A stretch of DNA of 64,000 bases. Origin: TMP-24 sp964600685. Its GTDB lineage: Bacteria > Pseudomonadota > Alphaproteobacteria > Rhodobacterales > Rhodobacteraceae. The DNA lies in assembly GCA_964600685.1 (NCBI GenBank), contig CAZRKU010000002.1:1-64000 (forward strand). The letters are read 5' to 3'. Shown here piece after piece: positions 1 to 8,290 of the stretch. The position numbers and the translations under genes were made by a program. The notes under the pieces are model-generated. The model was not told the DNA's origin, searched no databases, and saw only the letters and a list, made by a program, of their open reading frames with translations. The number at the start of each line of letters is the position of its first letter. Positions within the stretch are counted from its first letter, which is position 1.

Positions 1-368
1 TGGACCGAGTCGAGGATCTCGCGGATGGCGCCCACGCCCGTCCGGGAGGCCGCGTCCATCTCCATCACGTCGACATGGCGGCCTTCCATGATCGCCACGC
101 AATGCTCGCACTTGCCGCAGGGTTCGGTCGTGGGGCCGCCCTGGCCGCCGGGACCGACGCAGTTCAGCCCCTTGGCGATGATCCGCGCGGTGGTGGTTTT
201 CCCGGTGCCCCGGATGCCGGTCATGATGAAGGCCTGGGCGATGCGACTGGCCGCGAAGGCGTTCTTCAGCGTGCGCACCATTGCCTCCTGCCCGACGAGA
301 TCGGCAAAGGTTTCGGGGCGGTATTTGCGGGCGAGAACCTGATAGCGGGTCTCGGGCTGATCGGACAT
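1..368 (-). CDS. dnaX: DNA polymerase III subunit gamma/tau, N-terminal part
   Basis: Clamp-loader ATPase subunit of the replicative polymerase. Only the first 122 codons are in the window; the gene continues past the left edge. The N-terminus has the family sequence YQVLARKYRPETF, a Walker A motif GIRGTGKTT at about residues 51-59, and the zinc-binding cysteines C70, C84, C87 and C90 (PCGKCEHC). The ATG at 366-368 starts a protein beginning MSDQPETRY. The upstream spacer of almost 400 bp carries a tandem repeat that could lie in the dnaX promoter. The identification is sure. Confidence 0.97.
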   Translation of the reverse strand, partial: MSDQPETRYQVLARKYRPETFADLVGQEAMVRTLKNAFAASRIAQAFIMTGIRGTGKTTTARIIAKGLNCVGPGGQGGPTTEPCGKCEHCVAIMEGRHVDVMEMDAASRTGVGAIREILDSV

Positions 369-495
369 GCGGGCCTCGGAAGGGATGTTCCGGGGCACTC
401 TAGTGGGTCGGGCGGGCCGCGTAAACCTGGGGGTGGCCGGGGAACGCCAACCCGATGAGAACGCTGGATTTACCGGGGAAGGGCGGCGGAGGGCC

Positions 496-539
496 AACGT
501 ATTCCCGACGTATGCCAGACGTATTCCCAACGTATGCCA
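496..539. repeat. Four 11-bp tandem units upstream of dnaX
   Basis: Four consecutive 11-bp units read AACGTATTCCC, GACGTATGCCA, GACGTATTCCC, AACGTATGCCA. They share the core ACGTAT and alternate between two endings, so the array is also a 22-bp unit present twice. An 11-bp period puts the cores on one helix face, as in iteron or regulator arrays. It is 128 bp upstream of the dnaX start. No function is known to me. Apart from this array and the hairpin near 690, the 369-765 spacer shows nothing I recognise; I looked for a 4.5S RNA gene there and found none. Confidence 0.8.
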
Positions 540-682
540 GGGCGGGGCGGATTGCCGGCGTTAACTTTTCGGGGAGGGCGCGGGAATCAGGTGACGGGCG
601 CTGCATTGGCGGTGGTGCGCTGAAGGGCGCTCCACGACCGGCCAAGGCGGTTTGCCTTTTGTCTGCCGCAACGTTCGCCCCG

Positions 683-705
683 CCCGGTCGCCCCAAGCGA
701 CCGGG
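683..705. other. Perfect 9-bp stem-loop between rsgA and dnaX
   Basis: CCCGGTCGC (683-691) pairs perfectly with GCGACCGGG (697-705) around a five-base loop. It lies about 60 bp past the rsgA stop on the leftward transcript, a position that suits a transcript end, but no T-run follows on either strand. It may be a protein-binding palindrome or an RNA-stabilising hairpin. Confidence 0.5.
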
Positions 706-765
706 CCGCGCCCGACCGTGAGCCACCAGAGAATGACCGAAGCAGAAGGGCATTGGCCCGCACCC

Positions 766-1821
766 TTACTCCTCCCCCTCGCCCCACCTTTTCTTGTGCT
801 TGCCGGCATCGCGGGTCAGCTTGCCGAAGCGCCGGGCGCGGGCGCGAAGCTCAGTCGCGCTGGCGCTGTTGAACTGATCCTCGCGGGCGAGTTTTTGCCA
901 GCGGTGCAGGCGGGCTTGGTCAAGAGTGCCCGCCGCGATCGCCGCCTGAATGGCGCAGCCCGGTTCGCGGCCATGCTCGCAGTCGCGGAAGCGGCATTGG
1001 CCCGCCATCTCTGTCAGGTCGGCGAAGGTGATGCCGATGCCCTCGGCCGCGTCCGACAGGCGCAGTTCACGCATGCCGGGCGTGTCGATCAGCCAGCCGC
1101 CGCCGGGAATGGCGAAGAGCGCGCGGGCGGTGGTGGTGTGGCGGCCCTTCGCGTCATCCCCGCGGATCGCGCCGGTGTCGAGCCGGAGGCCGGTCAGCGT
1201 ATTGGCCAGCGTCGATTTGCCGACGCCGGAGGAACCGAGGAAACAGACGGTCCGGCCTGCCGCGGTCCAGGGGGCCAGCCGGTCGCGGGTGGCGTGATCC
1301 TTGGCATTGAGCGTGAGTGCGGGCGTGCCCGGCGCGATGGCCGCCGCACGGACGAGAAAGCTCGCCGGATCGGCGCTCTGATCGGCTTTGGTCAGCAGGA
1401 TCACCGGCGCGATGCCACCCTGATGGATCAGCGCGAGGTAGCGTTCCAGCCGCGCCTCGTTGAAGTCGGCGTTGCACGAGCTGGTCAGGAAGGCGGTGTC
1501 GACATTGGCGGCAATCAACTGGTCGCGCGACACATCGCCCGCCGCGCGGCGGGTCAGCAGGCTGCGCCGCGTCAGCCGCCGCACCAGCAGCGCGATGGAC
1601 GGATCGGCAAGGCCCCAGTCGCCCACCGCCAGTTCGGCGGTGGTCTGGCCCTGCGGCAGGGCGAGGGTCAGCATGCCCTGGTCGGAAAGCGCGGTCAGCC
1701 GGTCGCGGTGGACCTCGCTGATGCGCACGGGCAGAAGGCCGGGCGGGTCGCCGGGTGCGCACTGGTCATCAAGAGCGGCGGTCCAGCCGAGGCTGGCCAG
1801 AAGGGTGGAGGGGGGGGTCAT
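766..1821 (-). CDS. rsgA: Small ribosomal subunit biogenesis GTPase RsgA
   Basis: Circularly permuted GTPase that binds and proofreads the maturing 30S subunit. The order of motifs is permuted as expected: G4 TKAD at 144-147, G1 GSSGVGKST at 196-204, G3 DTPG at 246-249. A C-terminal zinc site follows with C276, C281, H283 and C289. At 351 aa it has normal family length, with an OB-fold region before the GTPase domain. The upstream sequence contains a possible 14-codon leader ORF and an inverted repeat that ends close to the start codon. Its neighbours dnaX and marR run in the same direction but are separated by spacers of 400 bp. Confidence 0.96.
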   Translation of the reverse strand: MTPPSTLLASLGWTAALDDQCAPGDPPGLLPVRISEVHRDRLTALSDQGMLTLALPQGQTTAELAVGDWGLADPSIALLVRRLTRRSLLTRRAAGDVSRDQLIAANVDTAFLTSSCNADFNEARLERYLALIHQGGIAPVILLTKADQSADPASFLVRAAAIAPGTPALTLNAKDHATRDRLAPWTAAGRTVCFLGSSGVGKSTLANTLTGLRLDTGAIRGDDAKGRHTTTARALFAIPGGGWLIDTPGMRELRLSDAAEGIGITFADLTEMAGQCRFRDCEHGREPGCAIQAAIAAGTLDQARLHRWQKLAREDQFNSASATELRARARRFGKLTRDAGKHKKRWGEGEE

Positions 1822-1835
1822 AGGGGCGCCCCGAT

Positions 1836-1888
1836 CAATGATGGCTGCACGGGCGTCGCCCAGGGGGCGAGGCCGGAACCGATCATTG
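1836..1888 (-). promoter_or_regulatory. Nested inverted repeats in the rsgA 5' leader
   Basis: CAATGAT (1836-1842) and ATCATTG (1882-1888) form a 7-bp outer stem. Between them lies an inner hairpin of TCGCCC (1856-1861) with GGGCGA (1865-1870) and a three-base loop. The structure begins 14 bp upstream of the rsgA ATG and would form in its mRNA, just after the small ORF at 1914-1958. This could be a translational attenuator, but this is inference from layout alone. Confidence 0.35.
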
Positions 1889-1913
1889 GGGCTGGTCGGA
1901 AAATGGCAGACCT

Positions 1914-1958
1914 TCAGGCGCGCGCCCCGGGCAGCGGATGGGTGACAATGGCTTGCAT
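1914..1958 (-). CDS. Possible 14-aa leader peptide upstream of rsgA
   Basis: The ORF MQAIVTHPLPGARA has a near-perfect Shine-Dalgarno (AAGGAGG, 1964-1970) five bases before its ATG, much stronger than that of the typical gene here. It ends about 90 bp before rsgA, with inverted repeats in between. The peptide matches nothing I recognise. A second ATG overlapping in another frame at 1963 (26 codons) is too close to the Shine-Dalgarno. The remaining spacer to 2222 shows only a GC hairpin near 2049-2064. Confidence 0.35.
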   Translation of the reverse strand: MQAIVTHPLPGARA

Positions 1959-2222
1959 GGCATCCTCCTTTTGCCGGGGGTTACAGGGCCGATGATAGGC
2001 GGAGGCGCGGTGCGGGGCAAGCCCGGTCGGTCCGGGGGCCGTGACAGGCCGGGCTCCGCCCGGTCGCCTGTCGTCATCCTTGCTGACCGGGGCCGCCGGT
2101 GACCGCATGTCGCCTTGCCCTCAGTTCCGGGATTTTCCGCCAGGGCGGGACTCTGTTGCCCAAGAAACCGGCGGAAAGCCAGGTGGCAGTAAGATTGTTC
2201 AAGGAAGGGGGCGCAGCCCGGA

Positions 2223-2744
2223 TCAAGCCAGGGGTGCGCGACTGGAATCGTTGTTTGCGTCAATCAGCTTGCGGATCAGCGCGATGAACTGGCGTCGTTC
2301 CGGACCGGTCAGCGGTGCCACCAGCCTTTCCTGCGCCCGCACCATGCGCGGGCGCGTGGCATCGACCAGCTCTCTGCCCTTGTCGGTGATGCGGATGGTC
2401 TTGGCGCGGCGGTCGGTGACAGAGGGTTCTCGTTGCACCAGACCGCGCCGCTCCAGGCGTTTGATCACATCGGCACCGCTGGTGCGATCGACACCGACCG
2501 CACTGGACAAGGTAAGCTGATCCATTTCGGTCCCGGACCAGAGCACGGACAGCATCCCGAACTGCACCGGCGTCACATCCTCGCCGGCAAACTCCTCGGC
2601 AAAGAGGCCGACGTGGATCTGGTGCAGGCGCCGCACCAGATAGCCCGGCCTGCCCCACAGCTCGGCATAGGCAAGGCCGGTCGAGGGTTCGGCGCCGACC
2701 CCGTGATCCGTTGCCCCGATCTCGTCTGCTGGCGCTGAATTCAT
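2223..2744 (-). CDS. MarR-family transcriptional regulator
   Basis: Winged-helix repressor of 173 aa. The DNA-binding part is visible as VTPVQFGMLSVL, the recognition helix region VDRTSGADVIKRLERRGLV, and the wing with the family motif DRRAKTIRITDKG. The ATG at 2744 is preferred over an in-frame TTG 12 bases upstream. It is divergent from the molybdenum hydroxylase operon, and a near-palindrome shared by three promoters in this island lies in the intergenic region, so this protein is the obvious candidate to bind it. Such MarR proteins usually sense a catabolic intermediate; the ligand here is unknown. Confidence 0.9.
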   Translation of the reverse strand: MNSAPADEIGATDHGVGAEPSTGLAYAELWGRPGYLVRRLHQIHVGLFAEEFAGEDVTPVQFGMLSVLWSGTEMDQLTLSSAVGVDRTSGADVIKRLERRGLVQREPSVTDRRAKTIRITDKGRELVDATRPRMVRAQERLVAPLTGPERRQFIALIRKLIDANNDSSRAPLA

Positions 2745-2880
2745 CCGGTTTTCCAAATCCTGGTGTCCTATCGGATTGCAACAGTCAAATCGCGGGTCAA
2801 GTCATTTCCGTTTTCCGACCGGGTGTGCCCGGCCTGCGGGCCAAAGGGAACAGTCGGCATTGAAGCTGTTGCAAAGCAGA

Positions 2881-2903
2881 TTTAGGGATGTATACTCCTT
2901 AAA
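2881..2903. promoter_or_regulatory. Operator 1 overlapping the hydroxylase-operon promoter
   Basis: A 23-bp imperfect palindrome with 8-base arms TTTAGGGA and TCCTTAAA around TGTATAC. The spacer supplies a -10 box TATACT (2891-2896) with TTGCAA (2869-2874) 16 bp upstream, so a bound repressor would block RNA polymerase directly. Closely related copies lie at 12782-12804 and 13007-13029. The transcript leader to the gene start is then about 165 nt. Confidence 0.7.
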
Positions 2904-2983
2904 TATCCGAGTTGCCAGCACCTTCGGGAAAGATGCCTCACAGCGCGTGCGGCCGATCTCCCGAGCGGCGGACCACGGGTTCG

Positions 2984-3009
2984 TGTCCGAACTCCGAAGT
3001 TTTCGGACA
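2984..3009 (+). promoter_or_regulatory. 8-bp hairpin in the hydroxylase-operon leader
   Basis: TGTCCGAA (2984-2991) pairs perfectly with TTCGGACA (3002-3009) around a ten-base loop, 58 bp before the ATG. It would form in the mRNA leader. I see no fit to the molybdenum-cofactor riboswitch, so its role is unknown. Confidence 0.35.
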
Positions 3010-3067
3010 ACCTGGTCTGCGGTCTGTGTCACAGTCGGGCATGTCGGGGTCACAGGAGCCGGTCAGG

Positions 3068-5407
3068 ATGGCAAGCGGGATCGGGGCACGGGTTCTTCGC
3101 AAGGAAGACAAGCGGCTCCTGGCCGGGACAGCGCAGTTCGTCGGCGACATCAAGATGCCGCGCCTGTGGGAAGCGGCCTATGTCCGCAGCCCGATCGCGC
3201 ATGGCCGGATCAACGGCATCACCAGGCCCGCCGCCTTTGCGGGCCAGGTCTTCACCGCGGCCGACATGGCCGACGCGCTGCCGATCCGGGCGGACTCCTC
3301 GCTGCCGACCTACAAGGCGTCGGACTATCCGGCACTGGCGACCGGCAAGGTCCGCTATGTCGGCGAATGCGTGGCAATCTGCATCGCCCCCACCCGCGCC
3401 GAGGCCGAGGACATCGCCGATCTGGTGGTGCTGGATCTGACACCGCTGCCGCCGGTGGTCGATGCGCTGAAGGCCCGCGCGCCCGGCGCGGCGCTGGTGC
3501 ACGAGGACTGGGGCGACAACCTGTTCCTGACCACCTTCACCGATGGCGACATCGAGGCGGCCAAGGCCCGGGCCGAAGTGGTGATCCACCGCGAATACAA
3601 CACCGCCCGCCAGTGCATGGTGCCCCTGGAGGGCAAGGGCACGCTGGCTTACTGGGATGCGAAAGCCGGGCAACTGGTGGTCCAGACCTCGACCCAGGTG
3701 CCGCATCTGATCCGCACCGGCATCGCGCAATTCCTGCAAATGGATCAGGGCGCGGTGCGGGTGATCGCGCCGGATGTCGGCGGCGGCTTCGGCTACAAAT
3801 GCGTGCTGCAACCGGAAGAGCTGTCGGTGTCCTGGGTGGCGCGCAAGACCGGCCGCCCGATCCGCTGGACCGAGGACCGCCGCGAACATCTGGTGGCAGG
3901 CGCCAACACCCGCCAGCACCACTATCTGCTGACCGCCTATGCCGACCGGACTGGGCGCATCCTGGGGGTCGACGCCGAGATCACCGTGGACATCGGCGCC
4001 TATTCGGTCTGGCCCTTCACCGCCTGCCTCGAGGCGGCACAGGCCGGGGGCAACCTGCCCGGCCCCTATGCCTTCGATACCTACCGCTGCAAGACCTTTT
4101 CGGTGGCCACCAACAAGCCGGCCTTTACCCCCTATCGCGGCGTCGCCCGGCCCGGCGTGTGCTTTGCGATGGAACTGACGATCGACGCGATCGCCCGCGC
4201 CGTGGGCCGCGAGGCGGCCGCGGTGCGGCGCGACAACCTGGTCCCGGCCGCGGCGATGCCCTACACCACCGTCACCGGCAAATTCTATGACAGCGGCGAC
4301 TATCCCGGCAGTCTGGACCGGGCGGCGGCGATGATCGACCTGCCGGGCTTCCGGGTGCGGCAGGCGGCGGCGCGGGCGGCCGGGCGGCATCTCGGCATCG
4401 GCTTTTCGACCTTCACCGAACAGTCGGCGCATGGCACCAAAGTCTTTGCCGCCTGGGGCCTGCCGCTGGTGCCGGGCTACGAGCAGGCGATGGTCAAGAT
4501 CACGCCTTCGGGCTCGGTCGAGTTGCGCTCGGGCAACCACAGCTTCGGCCAGGGGCTGGAAACCACGCTGGCCCAGGTGGCCAGCGACTGGCTGACGGTC
4601 GATGTCGGCCAGATCCGGGTGGTGATGGGCGACACCGGCCTCACCCCCTATTCGACCGGAGCCTATGCCTCGCGCGGGATGGTGATGGCGGGCGGGGCGG
4701 TGTCGAAGGCCGCCGAGGTTCTGGCCGGGCGGCTGAAACGCCACGCCGCGCATCTCTTGCAATGCGGTGCCGAAGCGGTCGAACTCCGCGCGGCCAAGGC
4801 CTGGCATGGCAATGCATGCGTGAGCATCGCCGACATTGCCCGCGCCTGGTATCTGCGCCCCGACCAGCTTGCCGGTGACGTTGACACCGCCGGGCTGGAA
4901 GTGACCGAAGGCTACAAGCCGGACATCGACACCGGCGTGTTCACCTATGCCACCCATGCCGCCATCGTCGAGGTCGATGCCGAGACCGGGATCGTCAAGG
5001 TGCAGGATTATGTGATCTTCGAGGATTGCGGGCGGCGGGTGAACCCGCTGATCCTTGAGGGGCAGGCCTACGGCGGTGCCGCGCAGGGCATCGGGACGGC
5101 GCTGTTCGAGGAGGTCATCTATGACGCGGCCGGCCAGCCGCTGACCTCGACCCTGGCCGACTACCTTTTGCCCGGCCCTGCGGAACTGCCGGAGTTCCGG
5201 CTGGATCATGCCGAAACCCTGTCGCCCTACACAAGGCACGGCATCAAGGGGGTGGGCGAGGGCGCGGCGATAGCGCCGGGCGGGGCGATCGTGAACGCCA
5301 TCAACGATGCGCTGGCCCCGCTGGGGGTGGAACTGACCCGGATTCCGGCGACGCCGGAGCGGGTGCTGGCGGCCATCCTTGCCGCGCGCGCCGAGGCCGC
5401 GGCATGA
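3068..5407 (+). CDS. Molybdenum hydroxylase large subunit (xanthine dehydrogenase/CO dehydrogenase family)
   Basis: Catalytic molybdopterin subunit of 779 aa that hydroxylates a carbon of its substrate using water as oxygen source. Visible motifs are the N-terminal a/b hammerhead start (RVLRKEDKRLLAGTAQFV), the cofactor loop GGGFGYK near residue 238, and the C-terminal GVGEGA holding the catalytic glutamate near residue 730. The ATG at 3068 follows AGGAG by nine bases; an upstream ATG would add 52 unrelated residues. It overlaps the FAD subunit by ATGA. It is not a CO dehydrogenase by its active-site loop (PYRGVARP rather than the CoxL-type AYRCSFR). The adjacent amidase, PreA-like enzyme and ferredoxin genes suggest an N-heterocyclic substrate, which is inference. 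Confidence 0.9.
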   Translation: MASGIGARVLRKEDKRLLAGTAQFVGDIKMPRLWEAAYVRSPIAHGRINGITRPAAFAGQVFTAADMADALPIRADSSLPTYKASDYPALATGKVRYVGECVAICIAPTRAEAEDIADLVVLDLTPLPPVVDALKARAPGAALVHEDWGDNLFLTTFTDGDIEAAKARAEVVIHREYNTARQCMVPLEGKGTLAYWDAKAGQLVVQTSTQVPHLIRTGIAQFLQMDQGAVRVIAPDVGGGFGYKCVLQPEELSVSWVARKTGRPIRWTEDRREHLVAGANTRQHHYLLTAYADRTGRILGVDAEITVDIGAYSVWPFTACLEAAQAGGNLPGPYAFDTYRCKTFSVATNKPAFTPYRGVARPGVCFAMELTIDAIARAVGREAAAVRRDNLVPAAAMPYTTVTGKFYDSGDYPGSLDRAAAMIDLPGFRVRQAAARAAGRHLGIGFSTFTEQSAHGTKVFAAWGLPLVPGYEQAMVKITPSGSVELRSGNHSFGQGLETTLAQVASDWLTVDVGQIRVVMGDTGLTPYSTGAYASRGMVMAGGAVSKAAEVLAGRLKRHAAHLLQCGAEAVELRAAKAWHGNACVSIADIARAWYLRPDQLAGDVDTAGLEVTEGYKPDIDTGVFTYATHAAIVEVDAETGIVKVQDYVIFEDCGRRVNPLILEGQAYGGAAQGIGTALFEEVIYDAAGQPLTSTLADYLLPGPAELPEFRLDHAETLSPYTRHGIKGVGEGAAIAPGGAIVNAINDALAPLGVELTRIPATPERVLAAILAARAEAAA

Positions 5408-6234
5408 AACCCGCCGCCTTCGACTATACCCATGCGGCCACCTTGGCCGAGGCGCTGCGGGCGCTGGGCGATCCCGACCACGACGCAAGGGCGCTTGGCG
5501 GCGGGCAATCGCTGGGCCCGATGCTGAACCTGCGGCTGGCACGACCGGCGCGGCTGGTCGGGCTGGCGCATCTGGCGCAGATGCAGGAGACCTCCGAGAC
5601 CGCCACCGTCATAAGGATTGCCGCCGGCGTCACCCACGCCGCGATCGAGGACGGCCAGGTGCCGGAACCGATCCCCGGCATCCTGCGCCATGTGGCGGGC
5701 GGCATCGCCTATCGCGCGGTGCGCAACCGGGGAACCATTGGCGGCAGCCTCGCCCATGCCGATCCGGCTGCCGACTGGGTCTCGGCGCTGGCGGTGCTGG
5801 ATGCGGTGATCGAGACCGCCAGCGCGGACGGCGGCGGGCGACATATCCCGATGCGGTCATTCATGCTCGGGGCCTACCGCACCGCGCTCGAACCGGGCGA
5901 GGTCATCGTCGCGGTCCGCCTGCCCCGGTTCTCGAGCGCGGCGCGCTGGGGCTATGCCAAGATCTGCCGCAAGGTCGGCGAATTCGCGCTGGGCATCGGC
6001 GCCATCGTCGTCGACCCGGAGCGGCGCTACTGCCGGATCGTCGCCGGATCGACCGGCGGCGCGCCGCTGGTGCTTGACGGCCTCGCCCGCCAGGTCAGCG
6101 ACACGGCGCGCGCGCCGTCGCGGGCCGAGGTCGGCCGGGCGCTGGACGAGGCCGGGCTGCGGGCCGGCGAGGTCAAGACCGAGCATCTGGCCACCTCGGT
6201 GTCACGCGCCATCGCGATGGTGCTGCCGCCATGA
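5404..6234 (+). CDS. Molybdenum hydroxylase FAD-binding medium subunit
   Basis: FAD subunit of 276 aa that passes electrons from the Fe-S clusters to the acceptor. The N-terminal FAD motif ALGGGQSLGPMLNLRLARP and the second motif NRGTIGGSLAHADPAADW are typical of the CoxM/XdhB family, followed by the CO_deh_flav_C region. Start and stop overlap both neighbours by four bases, so the three subunits are translationally coupled and present as a L-M-S operon, the reverse of the usual M-S-L order seen in cox operons. Confidence 0.92.
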   Translation: MKPAAFDYTHAATLAEALRALGDPDHDARALGGGQSLGPMLNLRLARPARLVGLAHLAQMQETSETATVIRIAAGVTHAAIEDGQVPEPIPGILRHVAGGIAYRAVRNRGTIGGSLAHADPAADWVSALAVLDAVIETASADGGGRHIPMRSFMLGAYRTALEPGEVIVAVRLPRFSSAARWGYAKICRKVGEFALGIGAIVVDPERRYCRIVAGSTGGAPLVLDGLARQVSDTARAPSRAEVGRALDEAGLRAGEVKTEHLATSVSRAIAMVLPP

Positions 6235-7379
6235 AGGCCACCCTGACCGTCAATGGCGAAACCCACAGCGTCGAGGTGACCCCGCGCACCCAGCTTGCCG
6301 AGATCCTGCGCGACAGCCTGCATCTGACCGGCACGCATCTGGGCTGTGAACAGGGCGTCTGCGGCGCCTGCACGGTGCTGGTCGACGGCCAGCCGGTGCG
6401 GTCCTGCATCACTTTTGCGGGCAGCTGCGACGGCGTGACGGTCGAGACCATCGAAGGTTTCGTGGGCGACGACCTGATGGACCGGCTGCGCAGCGCCTTT
6501 TCCCGGCACCACGCGCTGCAATGCGGGTTCTGCACGCCGGGCATGATCGTCACCGCGCGCGACATCGTCACCCGATACGCCGACCCCGACCCCGCGCTGA
6601 TCCGCCATGAACTCAGCGGCAACCTCTGCCGCTGCACCGGCTATGTCGGCATCGTTGCCGCGATTTCTGACGTGATCGCCCAGCGCAATGCCGCGGGCGG
6701 GGTGCCGTCGAACCCTGTGACGCCCCTGCCGGTGCCGGGCCGCGGCTTTGCGCCGTTCGAAGCCATGTCTCGGCCGCCCGGCGACGGCGGCACGGCGTTG
6801 CCCGCGTCCCGGGGCAGCGTTTCCGCCGAGGGCGACTGGACCGTGATCCGGCGCAATTTCGCTCTGCGGCACGAACCGCAAGCGGTCTGGGCCCTGTTCC
6901 GCGACCTGCGGGCGGTGGCGGCGGCGATGCCGGGCGCGGTTCTGGCCGGGGTTGACGGCGACCGGTTTTCCGGCGCCGTCGAGGTGAATTTCGGGCCGAT
7001 CCGCGCCCGGTTCGAGGGCGACGGCAGCCATGGCCGCGACGATGCCGACCGCGCAGGCCGCATCGAGGGGCGCGGGCGCGACCGGGGCGGGCAGTCCGAC
7101 CTGCGCGCGGACCTGTTCTACCGGGTTCAGGACGGGCCGCAGGCCGCCACGGCGACGGTCGATGTCGATTTCCGGTTTCAGGTGCAGGGCAGGCTGGCGC
7201 AGTTCAACCGCCCGGACCTTGTCGCGGGCCTTGCGGACTTCATCCTCGGGCAGTTCGTGAGGAACTGCGATGACCTGCTCTCCGGCAGGGCGATCACCGC
7301 CGGCAAGCGGATTTCCGTCGTCGCGCTGATCCTGGCGGTTCTGCGGTCCCGGCTGAAATCGCTGTTCAGATCCGGCTGA
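6231..7379 (+). CDS. [2Fe-2S] small subunit fused to a CoxG-like domain
   Basis: The first 155 residues are the two-cluster iron-sulfur subunit: C39, C44, C47 and C59 bind the plant-type cluster, and C98, C101, C133 and C135 the second one. A Pro/Gly-rich linker leads to a second domain at about 205-345 that resembles CoxG/SRPBCC proteins (FALRHEPQAVWALFRDL, VDVDFRFQVQGRLAQFNRPD), and a hydrophobic basic tail. In cox operons CoxG is a separate protein that recruits the enzyme to the membrane. Here the fusion would tether the hydroxylase there directly. At 382 aa it is more than double the normal small-subunit length. Confidence 0.9.
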   Translation: MKATLTVNGETHSVEVTPRTQLAEILRDSLHLTGTHLGCEQGVCGACTVLVDGQPVRSCITFAGSCDGVTVETIEGFVGDDLMDRLRSAFSRHHALQCGFCTPGMIVTARDIVTRYADPDPALIRHELSGNLCRCTGYVGIVAAISDVIAQRNAAGGVPSNPVTPLPVPGRGFAPFEAMSRPPGDGGTALPASRGSVSAEGDWTVIRRNFALRHEPQAVWALFRDLRAVAAAMPGAVLAGVDGDRFSGAVEVNFGPIRARFEGDGSHGRDDADRAGRIEGRGRDRGGQSDLRADLFYRVQDGPQAATATVDVDFRFQVQGRLAQFNRPDLVAGLADFILGQFVRNCDDLLSGRAITAGKRISVVALILAVLRSRLKSLFRSG

Positions 7380-7420
7380 TCCCCTGCGGCGGAAGCGGCC
7401 CCGGGGTTGCCCGCCAGGGC

Positions 7421-8242
7421 TCAGTCGACAAAGGCGCGCTCGACCACATAGCTGCCGGGCCGGTTGTTGGCGCCCTCGCGGAAGCCGCGGACTTCCAGCA
7501 GCCGCTTGAGACCGACGTTCAAGGCCATTGACCCGCAGATCATCACCCGATCGGCAGCGGGGTCCAGCGCCGGAACGCCGAGATCGGCAAAGACCCTGCC
7601 GGTTTCGACAAGATCGGTGATCCGCCCCATCCGCGCCGACGGTTCCCGCGTTGTAGTGGCGTAGCGCAGGAATTTCCGCGCCGCCAAGGCGCCGACCAGC
7701 GGATCGTCCGGCAGGCTGTCGGCCAGATACCGGCCATAGCCGAGTTCGCTGTTCGAACGGCAGGTCTGGGTCAGGATGACCTGCTCGAACTTCTCGTAGG
7801 TTTCGGGATCCCGCATCAGGCTGGCAAACGGGGCCAGTCCGGTCCCGGTCGAGATCATCCAGAGCCGCTGGCCGGGCAGCAGCGCGTCGATGACCAGCGT
7901 GCCGGTCGGTTTGGTCCTGACGATGATCTGGTCGCCCGGCCGGATCTTCTGAAGCTCTGCGGTCAGCGGGCCATCGGGAACCTTGATCGAATAGAACTCC
8001 AACGCGTCGTCCCAGAACGGCGAGGCGATGGAATAAGCCCGCAGAATCGGCTTGCCGCCCGCGCCCGGCAGGCCGATCATCACGAATTCGCCGGAGCGGA
8101 ACCGCAGGCTGGCCGGTCGCGTCACCCGGAACGAGAACAACCGGTCATCCCAATGGCGCACCGCCAAGACGGTCTGCGCATCTGCAAGGGTCACAGGACG
8201 CACCTCGCTCGGGATGGGGATGGGCGATGCGGAAGTCATCAT
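7421..8242 (-). CDS. fpr: Ferredoxin-NADP reductase
   Basis: FAD enzyme of 273 aa exchanging electrons between NADP(H) and ferredoxin. The flavin motif RAYSIASP, the nucleotide-binding STGTGLAPFASL, and the C-terminal YVVERAFVD (aromatic residue replaced, as in the Rhodobacter-type subclass I reductases) are clear. It is the last gene of the six-gene leftward operon and follows the ferredoxin gene by 48 bp. This pairing suggests the two supply reducing power to the PreA-like enzyme of the same operon. It converges on the hydroxylase operon with a 41-bp gap. Confidence 0.93.
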   Translation of the reverse strand: MMTSASPIPIPSEVRPVTLADAQTVLAVRHWDDRLFSFRVTRPASLRFRSGEFVMIGLPGAGGKPILRAYSIASPFWDDALEFYSIKVPDGPLTAELQKIRPGDQIIVRTKPTGTLVIDALLPGQRLWMISTGTGLAPFASLMRDPETYEKFEQVILTQTCRSNSELGYGRYLADSLPDDPLVGALAARKFLRYATTTREPSARMGRITDLVETGRVFADLGVPALDPAADRVMICGSMALNVGLKRLLEVRGFREGANNRPGSYVVERAFVD

Positions 8243-8290
8243 GGTCTCCGGTAGGGAAAGGATGAACGGCGGCTTTTGCTTGCGGCGTGG

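Noticed and set aside
369..765. A signal-recognition-particle RNA gene upstream of dnaX
   Set aside because: The expected GGTCAGGTCCGGAAGGAAGCAGC-like core is absent from both strands.
2904..3067. A molybdenum-cofactor riboswitch before the hydroxylase gene
   Set aside because: The leader has only one good hairpin and none of the multi-helix conserved motif I would expect.
3050..5542. An 830-codon open frame antisense to the molybdenum hydroxylase
   Set aside because: High-GC third-position bias keeps the opposite strand free of stops; its translation has no family motif and the sense strand encodes a clear enzyme.
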